64,000 bases of DNA, from the NCBI RefSeq assembly GCF_900187455.1, contig NZ_FYDX01000008.1, forward strand, positions 1-64,000, in the 5' to 3' direction. Below the pieces are notes generated by a model that was not told where the DNA came from, ran no database searches, and saw nothing but the letters and a program-made list of their open reading frames with translations. The position numbers and the translations under genes are program-made. This stretch comes from Pseudomonas sp. Irchel 3E13. GTDB lineage: Bacteria > Pseudomonadota > Gammaproteobacteria > Pseudomonadales > Pseudomonadaceae. Every line of letters starts with the position of its first letter. Within the stretch, counting starts at the first letter, position 1. This document shows positions 26,604 through 35,667 of the stretch, piece after piece.

Positions 26604-27484
26604 GGCCGGGTGCTGACGGGCAGACGCGCGGGTTGCCATTGGGCCAGCGCGATCCCCAGCAGAATCAGGCCGCCGCCTACCGCGTGGTACAGGTGCAATG
26701 TCTCCCCGAGCAGACCTATCGCCAGGACCGCAGTAAACAACGGCACCAGGTTCATCAGCACGGCGGTTTTTTCCGCGCCCAGGCGTTGCAGGCCGTGTAT
26801 CCACAGGCCGGGTGCCAGCGCTGAAGCGAACAGCCCGGCAAACAGGACCAGTGGCAGGCTTTGCGCACTCAGGGTCATCGATGAGGCAAGCAGGAACGGC
26901 GGCACCAGCAGCAAGGTGCCGCAGAGTATCTGTACGTAGAGGCTTTCCCAGATGGGCAGGGGGATTTGCCAGCGCTTCACCAACACGCAATACAGGGCGT
27001 ATGACAGTGATGCCAGCAGCATCAGGCCCTCACCCAGCCCCACTCCGTGTTGCCACAGCGACGACAAATCGCCCGCTGCCAGTAACCACGCCAGCCCGAC
27101 GAATGAAATAGCGGCACCAACCAGCAGCGGCAGGGTCGGGCGGGTGTTCAGCAGTGGGAACGCTACCAGTACCGTCAGCAAGGGCATGGTCGCCAGAATC
27201 AGTCCCATCGAGGTGGCGCTGACCGTATGTGCGGCAAAATAGGCCAGTGACTGGTACAGCGACATGCCAAGCAAGCCCAGCAGCCAGAGCCTGGGCAGGT
27301 GTGGCCGTATCGCCCGGCGGATTCTCCAGGCTCTGGGCAGCAGGACGGGCGACAACACCAGCAACGCGGTCAGCCAGCGATAGAAGGAAATGGCCGCGGG
27401 GTCGATCACCCCCACTGACAGCCGGTTGACCACCGTGCTGGCGGCCCAGATCAGCGTGGCTAGCACAGGCAACAGCACGTTCAT
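26600..27484 (-). CDS. DMT-superfamily (EamA) transporter
   Basis: 294 residues from the ATG at 27484. Ten hydrophobic segments form two EamA repeats (about 2-135 and 150-285), as usual for drug/metabolite exporters of the inner membrane. It follows the SDR gene at 28341 with an 11-base gap, so the two are one operon read from the operator at 28445. Open frame extends upstream of the ATG but overlaps the SDR gene and has no transporter character. It may export a pathway intermediate or an unrelated metabolite. Confidence 0.88.
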   Translation of the reverse strand: MNVLLPVLATLIWAASTVVNRLSVGVIDPAAISFYRWLTALLVLSPVLLPRAWRIRRAIRPHLPRLWLLGLLGMSLYQSLAYFAAHTVSATSMGLILATMPLLTVLVAFPLLNTRPTLPLLVGAAISFVGLAWLLAAGDLSSLWQHGVGLGEGLMLLASLSYALYCVLVKRWQIPLPIWESLYVQILCGTLLLVPPFLLASSMTLSAQSLPLVLFAGLFASALAPGLWIHGLQRLGAEKTAVLMNLVPLFTAVLAIGLLGETLHLYHAVGGGLILLGIALAQWQPARLPVSTRP

Positions 27485-27495
27485 CACGGGGCGCC

Positions 27496-28341
27496 TCAGT
27501 GGCTTTTGGTATTTCGAGCGGCCATGGCGACGGCAAAATCGCGCTTGAGGGTCGGGAAGTAGGCAATCTGTCCGCCCATGCCCCCGGCAATGTCGATCGA
27601 CGCTGCGCTGATGAAGCTGGCGTATTCGCTGGAAAGGAACAGCACCATTCCCGCGACATCTTCCGGTTTGCCGTAGCGGCCGATCGGCACCACTTTCATG
27701 ACCATGGCGTCGAACTCTTCCCGGCTGACGCCGGGCCCCATTTCCTTGTAGTGACGGTCCCACTGGCCGGTGTCGATCCAGCCCATGTTCAGGCTGTTGA
27801 CGAGGATGTTGTCCTTGGCCAGCGACATGCCCAGCGACCGGGAAAGCGCAATGCATGACGCTCGGTTGATCACGGACGGGATGCCATCGGGGGTGGGGAC
27901 GGTGCCGGCCAGGGCATTGATCTCGATGATTCGTCCCCAGCGCTGTTCACGCATGAATGGCACCACCGCCTGGACAAAGCGGAAATGCCCCATCTGCAAC
28001 ACATTCGCGTGTTCAAGAATGGCCTCCGGCGTAAGGGTTTCGAGGTTGCCACCGCGTCCCTGGCCGGCGTTATTGACCAGAATGTCCACGCCACCCCATG
28101 CCTGGACCACTTCGCCGACAAATTGTTGAACACCCTGAGTGTCTGTGACATCCACCGCCCGGGCCAGCACCTCCTGCGCGTTTTCCTGAAGTTGCGATGC
28201 CGCTTCACGGACGGCCTCAAGGCTGCGCGCGCAAATCGCCACGCGGGCGCCTTCCAGGGCGAAGGCACGGGCTATCGCAAGGCCTATGCCGCGTGAGGCG
28301 CCCGTGACAATGACACGTTTTCCGCTGAGGTCGATGTTCAT
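27496..28341 (-). CDS. SDR-family protein with altered active site
   Basis: 281 residues. The Rossmann cofactor motif TGASRGIGLAIA (about 14) and NNAGQGRGG (about 90) are intact, and the C-terminal SDR ending (SIDIAGGMGGQ) is present. At the place of the catalytic YxxxK motif the sequence reads SVINR followed by ASCIALSRSL, so the Tyr is replaced by Ser and the Lys by Arg. The serine of the triad region is also changed (INALAGT). It may be a non-dehydrogenase SDR such as a dehydratase or hydrolase, or inactive. First gene of the minus-strand operon with the DMT transporter. Confidence 0.82.
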   Translation of the reverse strand: MNIDLSGKRVIVTGASRGIGLAIARAFALEGARVAICARSLEAVREAASQLQENAQEVLARAVDVTDTQGVQQFVGEVVQAWGGVDILVNNAGQGRGGNLETLTPEAILEHANVLQMGHFRFVQAVVPFMREQRWGRIIEINALAGTVPTPDGIPSVINRASCIALSRSLGMSLAKDNILVNSLNMGWIDTGQWDRHYKEMGPGVSREEFDAMVMKVVPIGRYGKPEDVAGMVLFLSSEYASFISAASIDIAGGMGGQIAYFPTLKRDFAVAMAARNTKSH

Positions 28342-28444
28342 GCAGGGCGAGCTCCTTGTAGTTTTTATGGGCTGAGCGCAGGTGCAGCGCAGGTGCTTTC
28401 TGTGGCTTGTTTACCGGAAAAAGACAGTCAGAGCAAAACATAAT

Positions 28445-28469
28445 TGAACAGTAAGCTTTTTTGTGTGCA
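28445..28469. promoter_or_regulatory. Cluster operator, copy 4 (TGAACA-N13-TGTGCA)
   Basis: Half-sites TGAACA and TGTGCA with the constant 13-base spacer, 104 bases ahead of the minus-strand SDR gene (start 28341) and about 280 bases ahead of the plus-strand DUF1302 gene. Confidence 0.72.
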
Positions 28470-28717
28470 GTATTGGTCGTGAGTTTTTCCGTGCCTTTCG
28501 AGGCCAAGCGTGAGTAGCAGGCAAAAAAACGCTGATTATTCTGAATAGAGAATTGAAATCTTTATATGGAATTATTTTTTTTTCTCGGTTAATTTGCCTC
28601 CAGGCCATGGGAGCGCTTCACCGGTAAACCTGCCGGCAAGACCACCCCAAGACGCTTAGGCAAGCGGCAAGGCAGCGGCGCCTCACAACGCCAGCAACCG
28701 TCACTTGACCTCACACA

Positions 28718-28745
28718 AACGACTGAAAATAAAAATAAAAGGTGG
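28718..28745 (+). repeat. Leader shared by the two DUF1302 genes, copy 2
   Basis: 28 bases starting AACGACTGA and ending AAAAGGTGG, immediately before the second DUF1302 start. They match 20322-20349 at 25 of 28 positions. Confidence 0.7.
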
Positions 28746-28748
28746 CGT

Positions 28749-30404
28749 ATGAAAGACATGACCAAGTCTGGAAGGCATGTGTTTAGCCGCAGTGCAGTAG
28801 CGCTGGCAGTGCTCGGCGGGATGAGTGGAGCCCACGCTATTTCGTTTGACCTGAGCAACCCCGATTACCGCCTGCGTTGGGACAACACCGTGCGCTATAA
28901 CCTGGGCATGCGTATGGAAGGGCAAGATCACCGGATCATGCGGACCCCGACCTCCGACGAGTCCGACAGCAAGTTCGACAAAGGCGATATCGTTACAAAT
29001 CGGCTCGATGTGTTGAGCGAAGTGGACTTCTCCTACCTGAACGAGTGGGGCGCACGCCTCAGTGCTGCCGGCTGGTATGACCATGCTTACCGTGACACCA
29101 GTGTGCACAGCCAGGTGGGCGGCCAGACCAGCTACGAAAATGGCCACTACAGCGATCAGGTCAAGCGCTATGTCAGGGGGCCATCGGGTGAAATCCTCGA
29201 TGCATTCGTGTGGAAGAACTTTCAACTGGGCGACACTCCGGTCAACGTGAAGATCGGCCGCCATACCAATTACTGGGGTGAGGGCCTGTTGTTCGGTGCC
29301 CACTCCGTTTCCTACTCCCAGGCGCCGAGCGACGGTGTAAAAGCCGCCACCAGCCCAGGTATCGAGACAAAAGAAGTATTTCTGCCCATTGGCCAGGTGT
29401 CGGCCAAGGCGCAGGTCACTGACCACCTGTCCATCGCTGGCCAGTATTTCTATGAGTGGGACTACACCCGCATTCCTTACGGCGGCACCTACTTCGGCGC
29501 CGCGGACTTCCTGTTCGAAGGGCCGGACCAGATGCCGGCCGGCGCAGGGGCACTCAAACGCAGCTCATCCAGATATGGCCGTGACAGCAATGCCAACTGG
29601 GGCGTGATGGCCAAGTACAACCTGGAGGCGATCGAATCGACCTTCGGCTTCTACTACCGCCAGTTCGATGACTACCAGCCGTGGCTCGCGCCGCAGGTCA
29701 AAGCCAATCTGGGCGAGTACCGCGTCGTTTACCCACGCGGGGTGAAGCTTGCCGGTGTCAGCTTTGCACGGGTGTTCGACTCTGTGGCCGTGGGTACTGA
29801 GTTGTCGTACCGCAAGAACGGCGCATTGAACGCCACCGGCGTCAGCACACTGGATGACGAAGGGCCGCGCGGCGACACCATCCATTTCATCGCAAACGCG
29901 GTGTACGGCATGCCGCGCAACTTCATCGCCAACAACGCGACCCTGGTCGGCGAGTTCGCCTACAGCCACCTGGTCAAGGTCACCGAGCATGACGAGCTGT
30001 TCAAATACAAGGGCAACAATGCTTGTACAGACGCTCGCACACCCGGCGTGGCCGGCTCCGGCGATGCGTCGGATGGCTGCTCGACGCGTGATTACTATGC
30101 GGTGGCGGTGAACTACACGCCGCAGTACCTGAGCATCTTCCCATCGTGGGACATGGACGTGCCGCTGACCGTCAACTACGGCATCCACGGCAACGCTGCA
30201 ACGGCCGGTGGCGGCAGTGAAGGCGCGATGTCCTGGTCGGCCGGTGTGAAGTTCACCTACCAGCAACAGTACGAATTCGGTCTGCGCTACGCCGATACCC
30301 GTGCCCAGCCCAAGAACCTGGCCAATGGCACCGTCGCTGGCAATGGTGGCGTCGGTAACACCGACCGTGGTTGGCTGGCATTCACATTCAAAACCTCCTT
30401 CTGA
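28749..30404 (+). CDS. DUF1302 outer-membrane protein, copy 2
   Basis: 551 residues with a signal peptide ending near GAHA (residue 30) and a mature start (DLSNPDYRLRWDNTVRYN) nearly identical to copy 1 at 20355. Long conserved blocks and a terminal Phe fit an outer-membrane barrel. It starts an operon that continues with DUF1329, Ycf48-like, MMPL pump, VOC protein, enoyl-CoA hydratase, SDR and FAD oxidoreductase (to 39960). The two copies probably arose by duplication and may differ in substrate or expression. Confidence 0.86.
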   Translation: MKDMTKSGRHVFSRSAVALAVLGGMSGAHAISFDLSNPDYRLRWDNTVRYNLGMRMEGQDHRIMRTPTSDESDSKFDKGDIVTNRLDVLSEVDFSYLNEWGARLSAAGWYDHAYRDTSVHSQVGGQTSYENGHYSDQVKRYVRGPSGEILDAFVWKNFQLGDTPVNVKIGRHTNYWGEGLLFGAHSVSYSQAPSDGVKAATSPGIETKEVFLPIGQVSAKAQVTDHLSIAGQYFYEWDYTRIPYGGTYFGAADFLFEGPDQMPAGAGALKRSSSRYGRDSNANWGVMAKYNLEAIESTFGFYYRQFDDYQPWLAPQVKANLGEYRVVYPRGVKLAGVSFARVFDSVAVGTELSYRKNGALNATGVSTLDDEGPRGDTIHFIANAVYGMPRNFIANNATLVGEFAYSHLVKVTEHDELFKYKGNNACTDARTPGVAGSGDASDGCSTRDYYAVAVNYTPQYLSIFPSWDMDVPLTVNYGIHGNAATAGGGSEGAMSWSAGVKFTYQQQYEFGLRYADTRAQPKNLANGTVAGNGGVGNTDRGWLAFTFKTSF

Positions 30405-30434
30405 ACAAATCCAATAAAAACGGAGACCGCCTGA

Positions 30435-31799
30435 ATGAAACGACAATTAGCCTTGTCCCTCGCACTGTTCGGCATCGCTACCTGCAGCCTGGCTGCGGTC
30501 AGCCCTGAAGAGGCCGCGCAGCTTGGTACGACCCTGACCCCCTTCGGCGCGATCAAAGCGGGCAACGCAGAGGGCACCATCCCTGCCTATGACGGCGGGC
30601 TTCGCACTGCGCCGGCGGATTTCAAGCCCGACAGCGGGTTCTGGGCCGACCCGTTCCGCAACGAGAAGCCCCTGTTCCGCATCACTGCGCAAAACGTGGC
30701 GCAATACGCCGACAAACTCAGTGACGGGCAGAAGGAAATCCTCAAGAAGTACCCGGAGTACTACTTCGATATCTACCCGAGCCATCGCACCACTGCCTAT
30801 CCCAAAGAGGTGCTGGAGGCCACGGTACGAAATGCGACCAGTTGCAACACCCAGAAAGATGGCCTGGCGGTTGACCCTGCCTGCCGGGGCGGGCTGCCGT
30901 TCCCGATTCCGAAGACCGGCAACGAGGTGATCTGGAACCAGCAATTGCGTTACAAGATCGGCCCCGGCTACTCCACCACCAGTTCATCCAACAGTTGGGT
31001 GATGGACGCCAATGGCCAGCGCACCAAGGCGGCCGAGCAGGCCACCTTCGAAGAGCAGCCCTACTACCAGCCGACGCAGGCCGATCGTGATCCGATGATG
31101 TATGCGCGGGTGTATTCGCTGAACAACTATCCGGCGCGCCGTTCGGGTGAGGTCACCGTGCTCAACGACTACCTGGACCCCGCGACCAAGGCTCGCCGCG
31201 CCTTCAGCTACTCGCCCGGCCAGCGTCGCGTGAAGCTTGCGCCCGAGTTCTCCTTCGACACCCCGGTGGCCAGCCAGGGCGGGGTGACGCTGTTCGACGA
31301 ACTGCAAATGTTCTCGGGTAGCCAGGACCGCTTCGACTACAAGCTGGTGGGCCGCAAGGAGATGTACATCCCCTACAACGCCTACAAGTTCTACTTCGAG
31401 TGCAAGCAGGACGACCAATTTCTCAAGCACCATGCCAACCCCGCGTGCGAGCGTTGGGAACTGCACCGCGTATGGGTAGTGGAGGCGACGCTCAAGCCGG
31501 GCAAGCGCCACGTCTACAGCAAGCGCACCTACTACCTGGATGAGGACACCTTCGGTATCGGCCTGTATGACGCCTGGGACCAAAGCGGCGCCTTGTATCG
31601 CGCCATCTTCCTCAGCGGTGTGCAGCTATACGACAAGGACCTGCCGTACAACGTGAAGAACGTTGTGTACGACTTCAACAAAGGCATGTGGGCGCTGCTC
31701 AACGACGGTTTGAAGGGGGGCTACAAGTTCTCCGACACGCCACGTACCGAACGGGACATGAACCCCGAGGCCATCGTCGCGCGTGAGACCCAACGCTGA
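30435..31799 (+). CDS. DUF1329 protein, copy 2
   Basis: 454 residues with a signal peptide (hydrophobic stretch ending SLAAV, about residue 21) and the full DUF1329 domain. It is very similar to copy 1 (shared blocks FGAIKAGNAEG, DIYPSHRTTAYP, ELHRVWVVEATLKPGKRHVY). It sits 30 bases after DUF1302 copy 2. Likely a periplasmic or outer-membrane-associated binding protein acting with DUF1302 and the MMPL pump. Confidence 0.86.
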   Translation: MKRQLALSLALFGIATCSLAAVSPEEAAQLGTTLTPFGAIKAGNAEGTIPAYDGGLRTAPADFKPDSGFWADPFRNEKPLFRITAQNVAQYADKLSDGQKEILKKYPEYYFDIYPSHRTTAYPKEVLEATVRNATSCNTQKDGLAVDPACRGGLPFPIPKTGNEVIWNQQLRYKIGPGYSTTSSSNSWVMDANGQRTKAAEQATFEEQPYYQPTQADRDPMMYARVYSLNNYPARRSGEVTVLNDYLDPATKARRAFSYSPGQRRVKLAPEFSFDTPVASQGGVTLFDELQMFSGSQDRFDYKLVGRKEMYIPYNAYKFYFECKQDDQFLKHHANPACERWELHRVWVVEATLKPGKRHVYSKRTYYLDEDTFGIGLYDAWDQSGALYRAIFLSGVQLYDKDLPYNVKNVVYDFNKGMWALLNDGLKGGYKFSDTPRTERDMNPEAIVARETQR

Positions 31800-31820
31800 G
31801 TCTGGTGTGCTGGCAGTAAC

Positions 31821-31847
31821 CTGCGCGCCCTGCAAAGCGGCGCGCAG
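31821..31847 (+). other. Intercistronic hairpin
   Basis: A perfect 9-bp stem (CTGCGCGCC / GGCGCGCAG) with a nine-base loop between the DUF1329 and Ycf48-like genes, without a following T tract. It may stabilise the upstream message or act as a weak attenuator. Confidence 0.4.
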
Positions 31848-31931
31848 TTGAGAAGGTTGTGCCTGATGCCTGGCAGCGTGCGGTGTGCTGTCGGGTAGCA
31901 GGGCGACTCTGGCGTGGTGAGGATAAAAACA

Positions 31932-33053
31932 ATGATTAGCCAAGGCCTTGCAAGACCCCAACCCTGGCGCACGTGTGTGTTGAGCGTGGCGCTGATCCCC
32001 TTGTGGCTGGCGATGGCGGGTGCAACCCAGGCGGCGACCGTCGCCAGCGATCCGCTTGACGTGCCGGCGCAGACGCTCGGGCAGCCGCTGGCCGCGCCGT
32101 TGATCAGCGTGGTACGTGCCGGCAACACGCTGGTCGGTGTCGGCCTGCACGGCTTGATTCAACGCTCCAGTGACAATGGCAGCAGTTGGCAGCAGGTCCA
32201 CAGTCCGGTTTCCAGCGACTTCGTCCAGGTGCGTTTCAGTGATGCGCGCAACGGCTGGATCGTCGGCCACGACTCCGTGGTGCTGCATAGCAGCGATGGC
32301 GGCGCCACCTGGGCCGTGCAGATGGACGGACGCAAGCTGCTGAGCCTGCTCGGCAGTGTCTACGGCCAACGCGCCGAACAAGGCGACCCCGAGGCTGGTG
32401 ACCTGGTGCAGGAGGTCAAACGTGCCGCGGGCAGTTCCGCGACTCCCGATGTGCTACCCGCGCCTTTGCTGGACGTACTGTTCGACGCCAGCGGCCGAGG
32501 CTTCGCTGTGGGCGCCTTCGGCATGATCCTGCACAGCGAGGACGCTGGCGGCACCTGGCAACCCTGGCTCGAGCGGGCTGACAACCCCCGCCGCATGCAC
32601 CTGTACGGGCTGGCGGAGCGCAATGGCACGTTCTATATCAGCGGCGAACAGGGCGTACTGCTGCGCCTTGAGCCTGGTCAGCAACGCTTTGAAAAAATCG
32701 AGACGCCCTACACCGGCACTTATTTCGGCGTCGCCGCCTTCGAGCAGTTACTGCTGGCCTATGGGCTGCGCGGCAATCTGTTCGCCAGCGTCGACGCCGG
32801 CCAGCACTGGCAACGGCTTGAAACCGGCATCGATACCAGCCTGGTCAGTGTCGTGGAGCAAGGTACGGCGCTGGTGGTGGTGAGCCAGGGCGGGCAATTG
32901 GTCAGTGTGGATCGCCGCACTCTGGACGTCACCCCACTGGCACAGGCGCGCGTGGGCGAGGTGTATGCCGCCAGCGCGACAGAGCAGGACGGGCGGCTGG
33001 TGGTGGCGCGCTTTGCTGGCGCCAAGGTCATCGATATCGCCCGGGCTAACTGA
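31932..33053 (+). CDS. Ycf48-like / BNR-repeat periplasmic protein
   Basis: 373 residues from the ATG at 31932 (AGGA upstream). A signal peptide ends near ATQAA (residue 34), followed by beta-propeller repeats of the photosystem-assembly-factor Ycf48 type (SSDNGSSWQQV, SSDGGATWAVQ, SEDAGGTWQPW, SVDAGQHWQRL). Outside photosynthesis such proteins are regularly encoded between DUF1329 genes and MMPL pumps in Pseudomonas, so it is probably a periplasmic accessory of that transport system. Exact role unknown. Confidence 0.85.
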   Translation: MISQGLARPQPWRTCVLSVALIPLWLAMAGATQAATVASDPLDVPAQTLGQPLAAPLISVVRAGNTLVGVGLHGLIQRSSDNGSSWQQVHSPVSSDFVQVRFSDARNGWIVGHDSVVLHSSDGGATWAVQMDGRKLLSLLGSVYGQRAEQGDPEAGDLVQEVKRAAGSSATPDVLPAPLLDVLFDASGRGFAVGAFGMILHSEDAGGTWQPWLERADNPRRMHLYGLAERNGTFYISGEQGVLLRLEPGQQRFEKIETPYTGTYFGVAAFEQLLLAYGLRGNLFASVDAGQHWQRLETGIDTSLVSVVEQGTALVVVSQGGQLVSVDRRTLDVTPLAQARVGEVYAASATEQDGRLVVARFAGAKVIDIARAN

Positions 33054-33088
33054 CGCCGTCGGCACGATTCCCCAACGAGAAAGAAAAC

Positions 33089-35623
33089 ATGGTCGAGCAA
33101 AAATTCAACAGCGGGATGCCAGTGATTGCCCATCTGGAGGACTTCGATAAAAACTCCGGCGGCTGGTTTGAGCGGGTGATCTTCCGTAACCGCATGTTGG
33201 TCATCGTTGCCTGCCTGCTCGCTACCGTGGTGCTGGGCTTCTTTGCGGCACAGCTTCAGGTGAACGCCAGCTTTGAAAAGATGATTCCCAGCTCCAGTCC
33301 CTATATCAAGAATTACCTGGCCTACAAAAACCAGTTGCCGGGGCTGGGCAACAGTGTCCGGGTGGTGGTCGAGAACAAGACCGGCGATATCTATGACGCC
33401 GAGTATCTGCTGGCCCTGCAGAAGGTCAATGACACGCTGTACCTGATTCCGGGCGTTGACCGCTCATGGATGAAGTCGCTGTGGATGCCCATCGTGCGCT
33501 GGAAGGAAGTCACCGAAGAGGGCATCGATGGCGGGGCAGTGATGCCATCGGACTACGACGGTAGCGAGCAGGCGATCCAGGCCTTGCGCCGCAACATCAT
33601 GCGCGCTGGCATCACCGGTAGCCTGGTGGCCAACGACAGCAAGTCGAGCATGATCGTGGCACCGCTGCTCGACACCAACCCGCAAACCGGCAAGCCGCTG
33701 GACTATGGCGACTTCTCCAGACAGCTTGAAGACAAGATCCGCTCGCTCGAAAGCGACAAGGTCGGCATCCACATCGTTGGTTTCAGCAAGCTGGTAGGCG
33801 ACCTGATCGACGGCCTGTATTCGGTCATGCTGTTCTTTGGCGCCTCAGTGATGATCGCCGGCCTGTTCGTCTACTTCTATACCCGTTGCCTGCGCAGCAC
33901 CTTGCTGCTGGTGAGCGTGGCGGTGGCCGGCGTGGTCTGGCTGCTGGGGCTGATGCAATTGCTGGGCTACGACCTGGACCCGTACTCGATCCTGGTGCCG
34001 TTCCTGATCTTCGCCATCGGCATCTCCCATGGCACCCAGAAGATGAACGGCATCCTCCAGGACATTGGCCGCGGCACCCACAAGTACGTAGCGGCGCGCT
34101 ACACGTTCCGCCGCCTGTTTCTCACCGGGCTCACGGCGCTGCTGACCAACATCGTCGGCTTTGCCGTGTTGGTCATCATCGACATCCCGGTGATCCGCGA
34201 CCTCGCCCTGACCACCAGCATCGGCGTGGCGGTGCTGATCTTCACCAAGTTGCTGTTGATTCCGGTGGCGCTGTCTTACCTGGGCGTGAGCGCCAAGGCC
34301 GCGCGCATCGCGATTGCCAAGGACCAGGCCGGTGAGGCCGGGCGAGGCTTTCTCGGGCGGGTCTGGCACGGCCTGGACCGTTTCACCGAGCGCCCGATGG
34401 CGACTGCGGTGATTGCCTTGTCAGTGCTGGTGACCGTGCTGGGCAGCGCGGTGATGATGCACCTGAAGGTAGGCGATCTCGACCCCGGTGCGCCCGAGCT
34501 GCGCCCGGACTCGAGATACAACCGCGACAATGCCTTCATCACCCGCCATTACGGCCTGTCCAGTGACCAGTTCGTGGTCATCATGAAAACCGACGAAGAC
34601 AGTTGCCGGCTTTATCCGGCCCTGCAAAGCATGGACAAGCTGGCCTGGCGTCTGAACCAGACCCCCGGTGTGCAAACCACCCAGTCACTGGCCGAAACCG
34701 TGCGCATGATCAGCTCGGGCATGGCCGAGGGCAGCCCGAAATGGCTCAGCATCAGCCGCGACCAGGCCATCACCAACTCGGCGGTGGACGCGGCAATGAT
34801 CTCGGCGCCCGGCATCACCAACCAGCAGTGCTCGGTGACGCCGATGATCGCCTACCTCGCGGATCACAAGGCAGACACCCTGAGCCGAGTGCTGAAGGTG
34901 TCGGAAGCGTTCGCCAGGGAGAACAACACCGTACCCGGCGCTGAACACCCGGTTGAGTTCCTGTTGGCGGCAGGCAACGCCGGCATCGAGGCCGCGACCA
35001 ACATCGAGGTCGAGAAAGGCATCATCACCATGTACCTGGCGGTGTACGGCGCGACAGCGCTGCTGTGCCTGCTGACGTTCCGTAGCTGGCGGGCGACGGT
35101 TGTGGCGCTTATCCCGCTGCTGATGACCACGATTATCTGCAAGGCACTGATGGTGTGGCTGGGCATCGGCCTGAAGGTGGCGACGCTACCGGTCATTGCG
35201 GTCGGTGTCGGCGTCGGCGTCGATTACGCGCTGTACCTGCTCAGCGTGCAGTTGGCGGTGCAGGAGCGCGGGGCCAGCCTGGCGGTCGCCTACCGTCGCT
35301 CGCTTGACTTCACCGGTCGCGTGGTCGCGCTGGTCGGCCTGACCATGGCGGCCGGGGTGATCACCTGGGCCTGGTCGCCGATCAAATTCCAGGCCGACAT
35401 GGGCATCCTGCTGACCTTCATGTTCCTGTGGAACATGCTCGGGGCGCTGGTGCTGATCCCGGCCCTTTCGCATTACCTGCTCAACCCCAAACGCAACGCC
35501 AAGGCCGGGGCCACCCTCGACCTCGACGACGCGCGCTCGCGGCAACGCCCCGACAAGCCAACGAGCGCGGCCAAACGACATGCATTGCCCGGGTCCGCCG
35601 TGCGCGGCGTGCCCGCTGACTGA
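33089..35623 (+). CDS. RND-superfamily (MMPL) transporter
   Basis: 844 residues, typical for MMPL/HAE3-type pumps. One membrane helix at about 37-55 is followed by a large periplasmic loop, a bundle of five helices at about 230-400 including GISHGTQKMNG, a second helix at about 445, a second loop, and a last bundle at about 640-800 with GVGVGVDYALYLLSV. Related pumps move lipids, hopanoids and sterols across the cell envelope. With DUF1302, DUF1329 and the Ycf48-like protein it probably forms a transport system for the hydrophobic growth substrate; direction of transport is not determined. Confidence 0.9.
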   Translation: MVEQKFNSGMPVIAHLEDFDKNSGGWFERVIFRNRMLVIVACLLATVVLGFFAAQLQVNASFEKMIPSSSPYIKNYLAYKNQLPGLGNSVRVVVENKTGDIYDAEYLLALQKVNDTLYLIPGVDRSWMKSLWMPIVRWKEVTEEGIDGGAVMPSDYDGSEQAIQALRRNIMRAGITGSLVANDSKSSMIVAPLLDTNPQTGKPLDYGDFSRQLEDKIRSLESDKVGIHIVGFSKLVGDLIDGLYSVMLFFGASVMIAGLFVYFYTRCLRSTLLLVSVAVAGVVWLLGLMQLLGYDLDPYSILVPFLIFAIGISHGTQKMNGILQDIGRGTHKYVAARYTFRRLFLTGLTALLTNIVGFAVLVIIDIPVIRDLALTTSIGVAVLIFTKLLLIPVALSYLGVSAKAARIAIAKDQAGEAGRGFLGRVWHGLDRFTERPMATAVIALSVLVTVLGSAVMMHLKVGDLDPGAPELRPDSRYNRDNAFITRHYGLSSDQFVVIMKTDEDSCRLYPALQSMDKLAWRLNQTPGVQTTQSLAETVRMISSGMAEGSPKWLSISRDQAITNSAVDAAMISAPGITNQQCSVTPMIAYLADHKADTLSRVLKVSEAFARENNTVPGAEHPVEFLLAAGNAGIEAATNIEVEKGIITMYLAVYGATALLCLLTFRSWRATVVALIPLLMTTIICKALMVWLGIGLKVATLPVIAVGVGVGVDYALYLLSVQLAVQERGASLAVAYRRSLDFTGRVVALVGLTMAAGVITWAWSPIKFQADMGILLTFMFLWNMLGALVLIPALSHYLLNPKRNAKAGATLDLDDARSRQRPDKPTSAAKRHALPGSAVRGVPAD

Positions 35624-35667
35624 AAAGGCCGGATACAGGCCTCGCCAACCCTTTCGAGGAGAGAGAC

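Larger units (their letters stand above)
28342..28748. other. 407-bp divergent control region
   Basis: It separates the minus-strand SDR operon from the plus-strand DUF1302 operon and holds no gene. It contains a cluster operator at 28445-28469, an AT-rich stretch around 28530-28590 that may hold the rightward promoter (TTGAAA at 28554), and the conserved DUF1302 leader at 28718-28745. Confidence 0.7.

Noticed and set aside
26600..27856. Long form of the DMT transporter starting inside the SDR gene
   Set aside because: The added 124 residues are antisense-like and not hydrophobic; the transporter begins naturally at 27484.
28543..28567. Ninth copy of the cluster operator in the AT-rich stretch before DUF1302 copy 2
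   Set aside because: The left half is close (TGAATA) but the right half (TTTATA) agrees at only three positions, so it could be chance in AT-rich DNA.
28700..28725. Possible third copy of the TetR palindrome before DUF1302 copy 2 (CTTGAC ... CAAACGA)
   Set aside because: The spacer is one base short and the symmetry is poor. The CAAACGAC part belongs to the leader shared by the DUF1302 genes.
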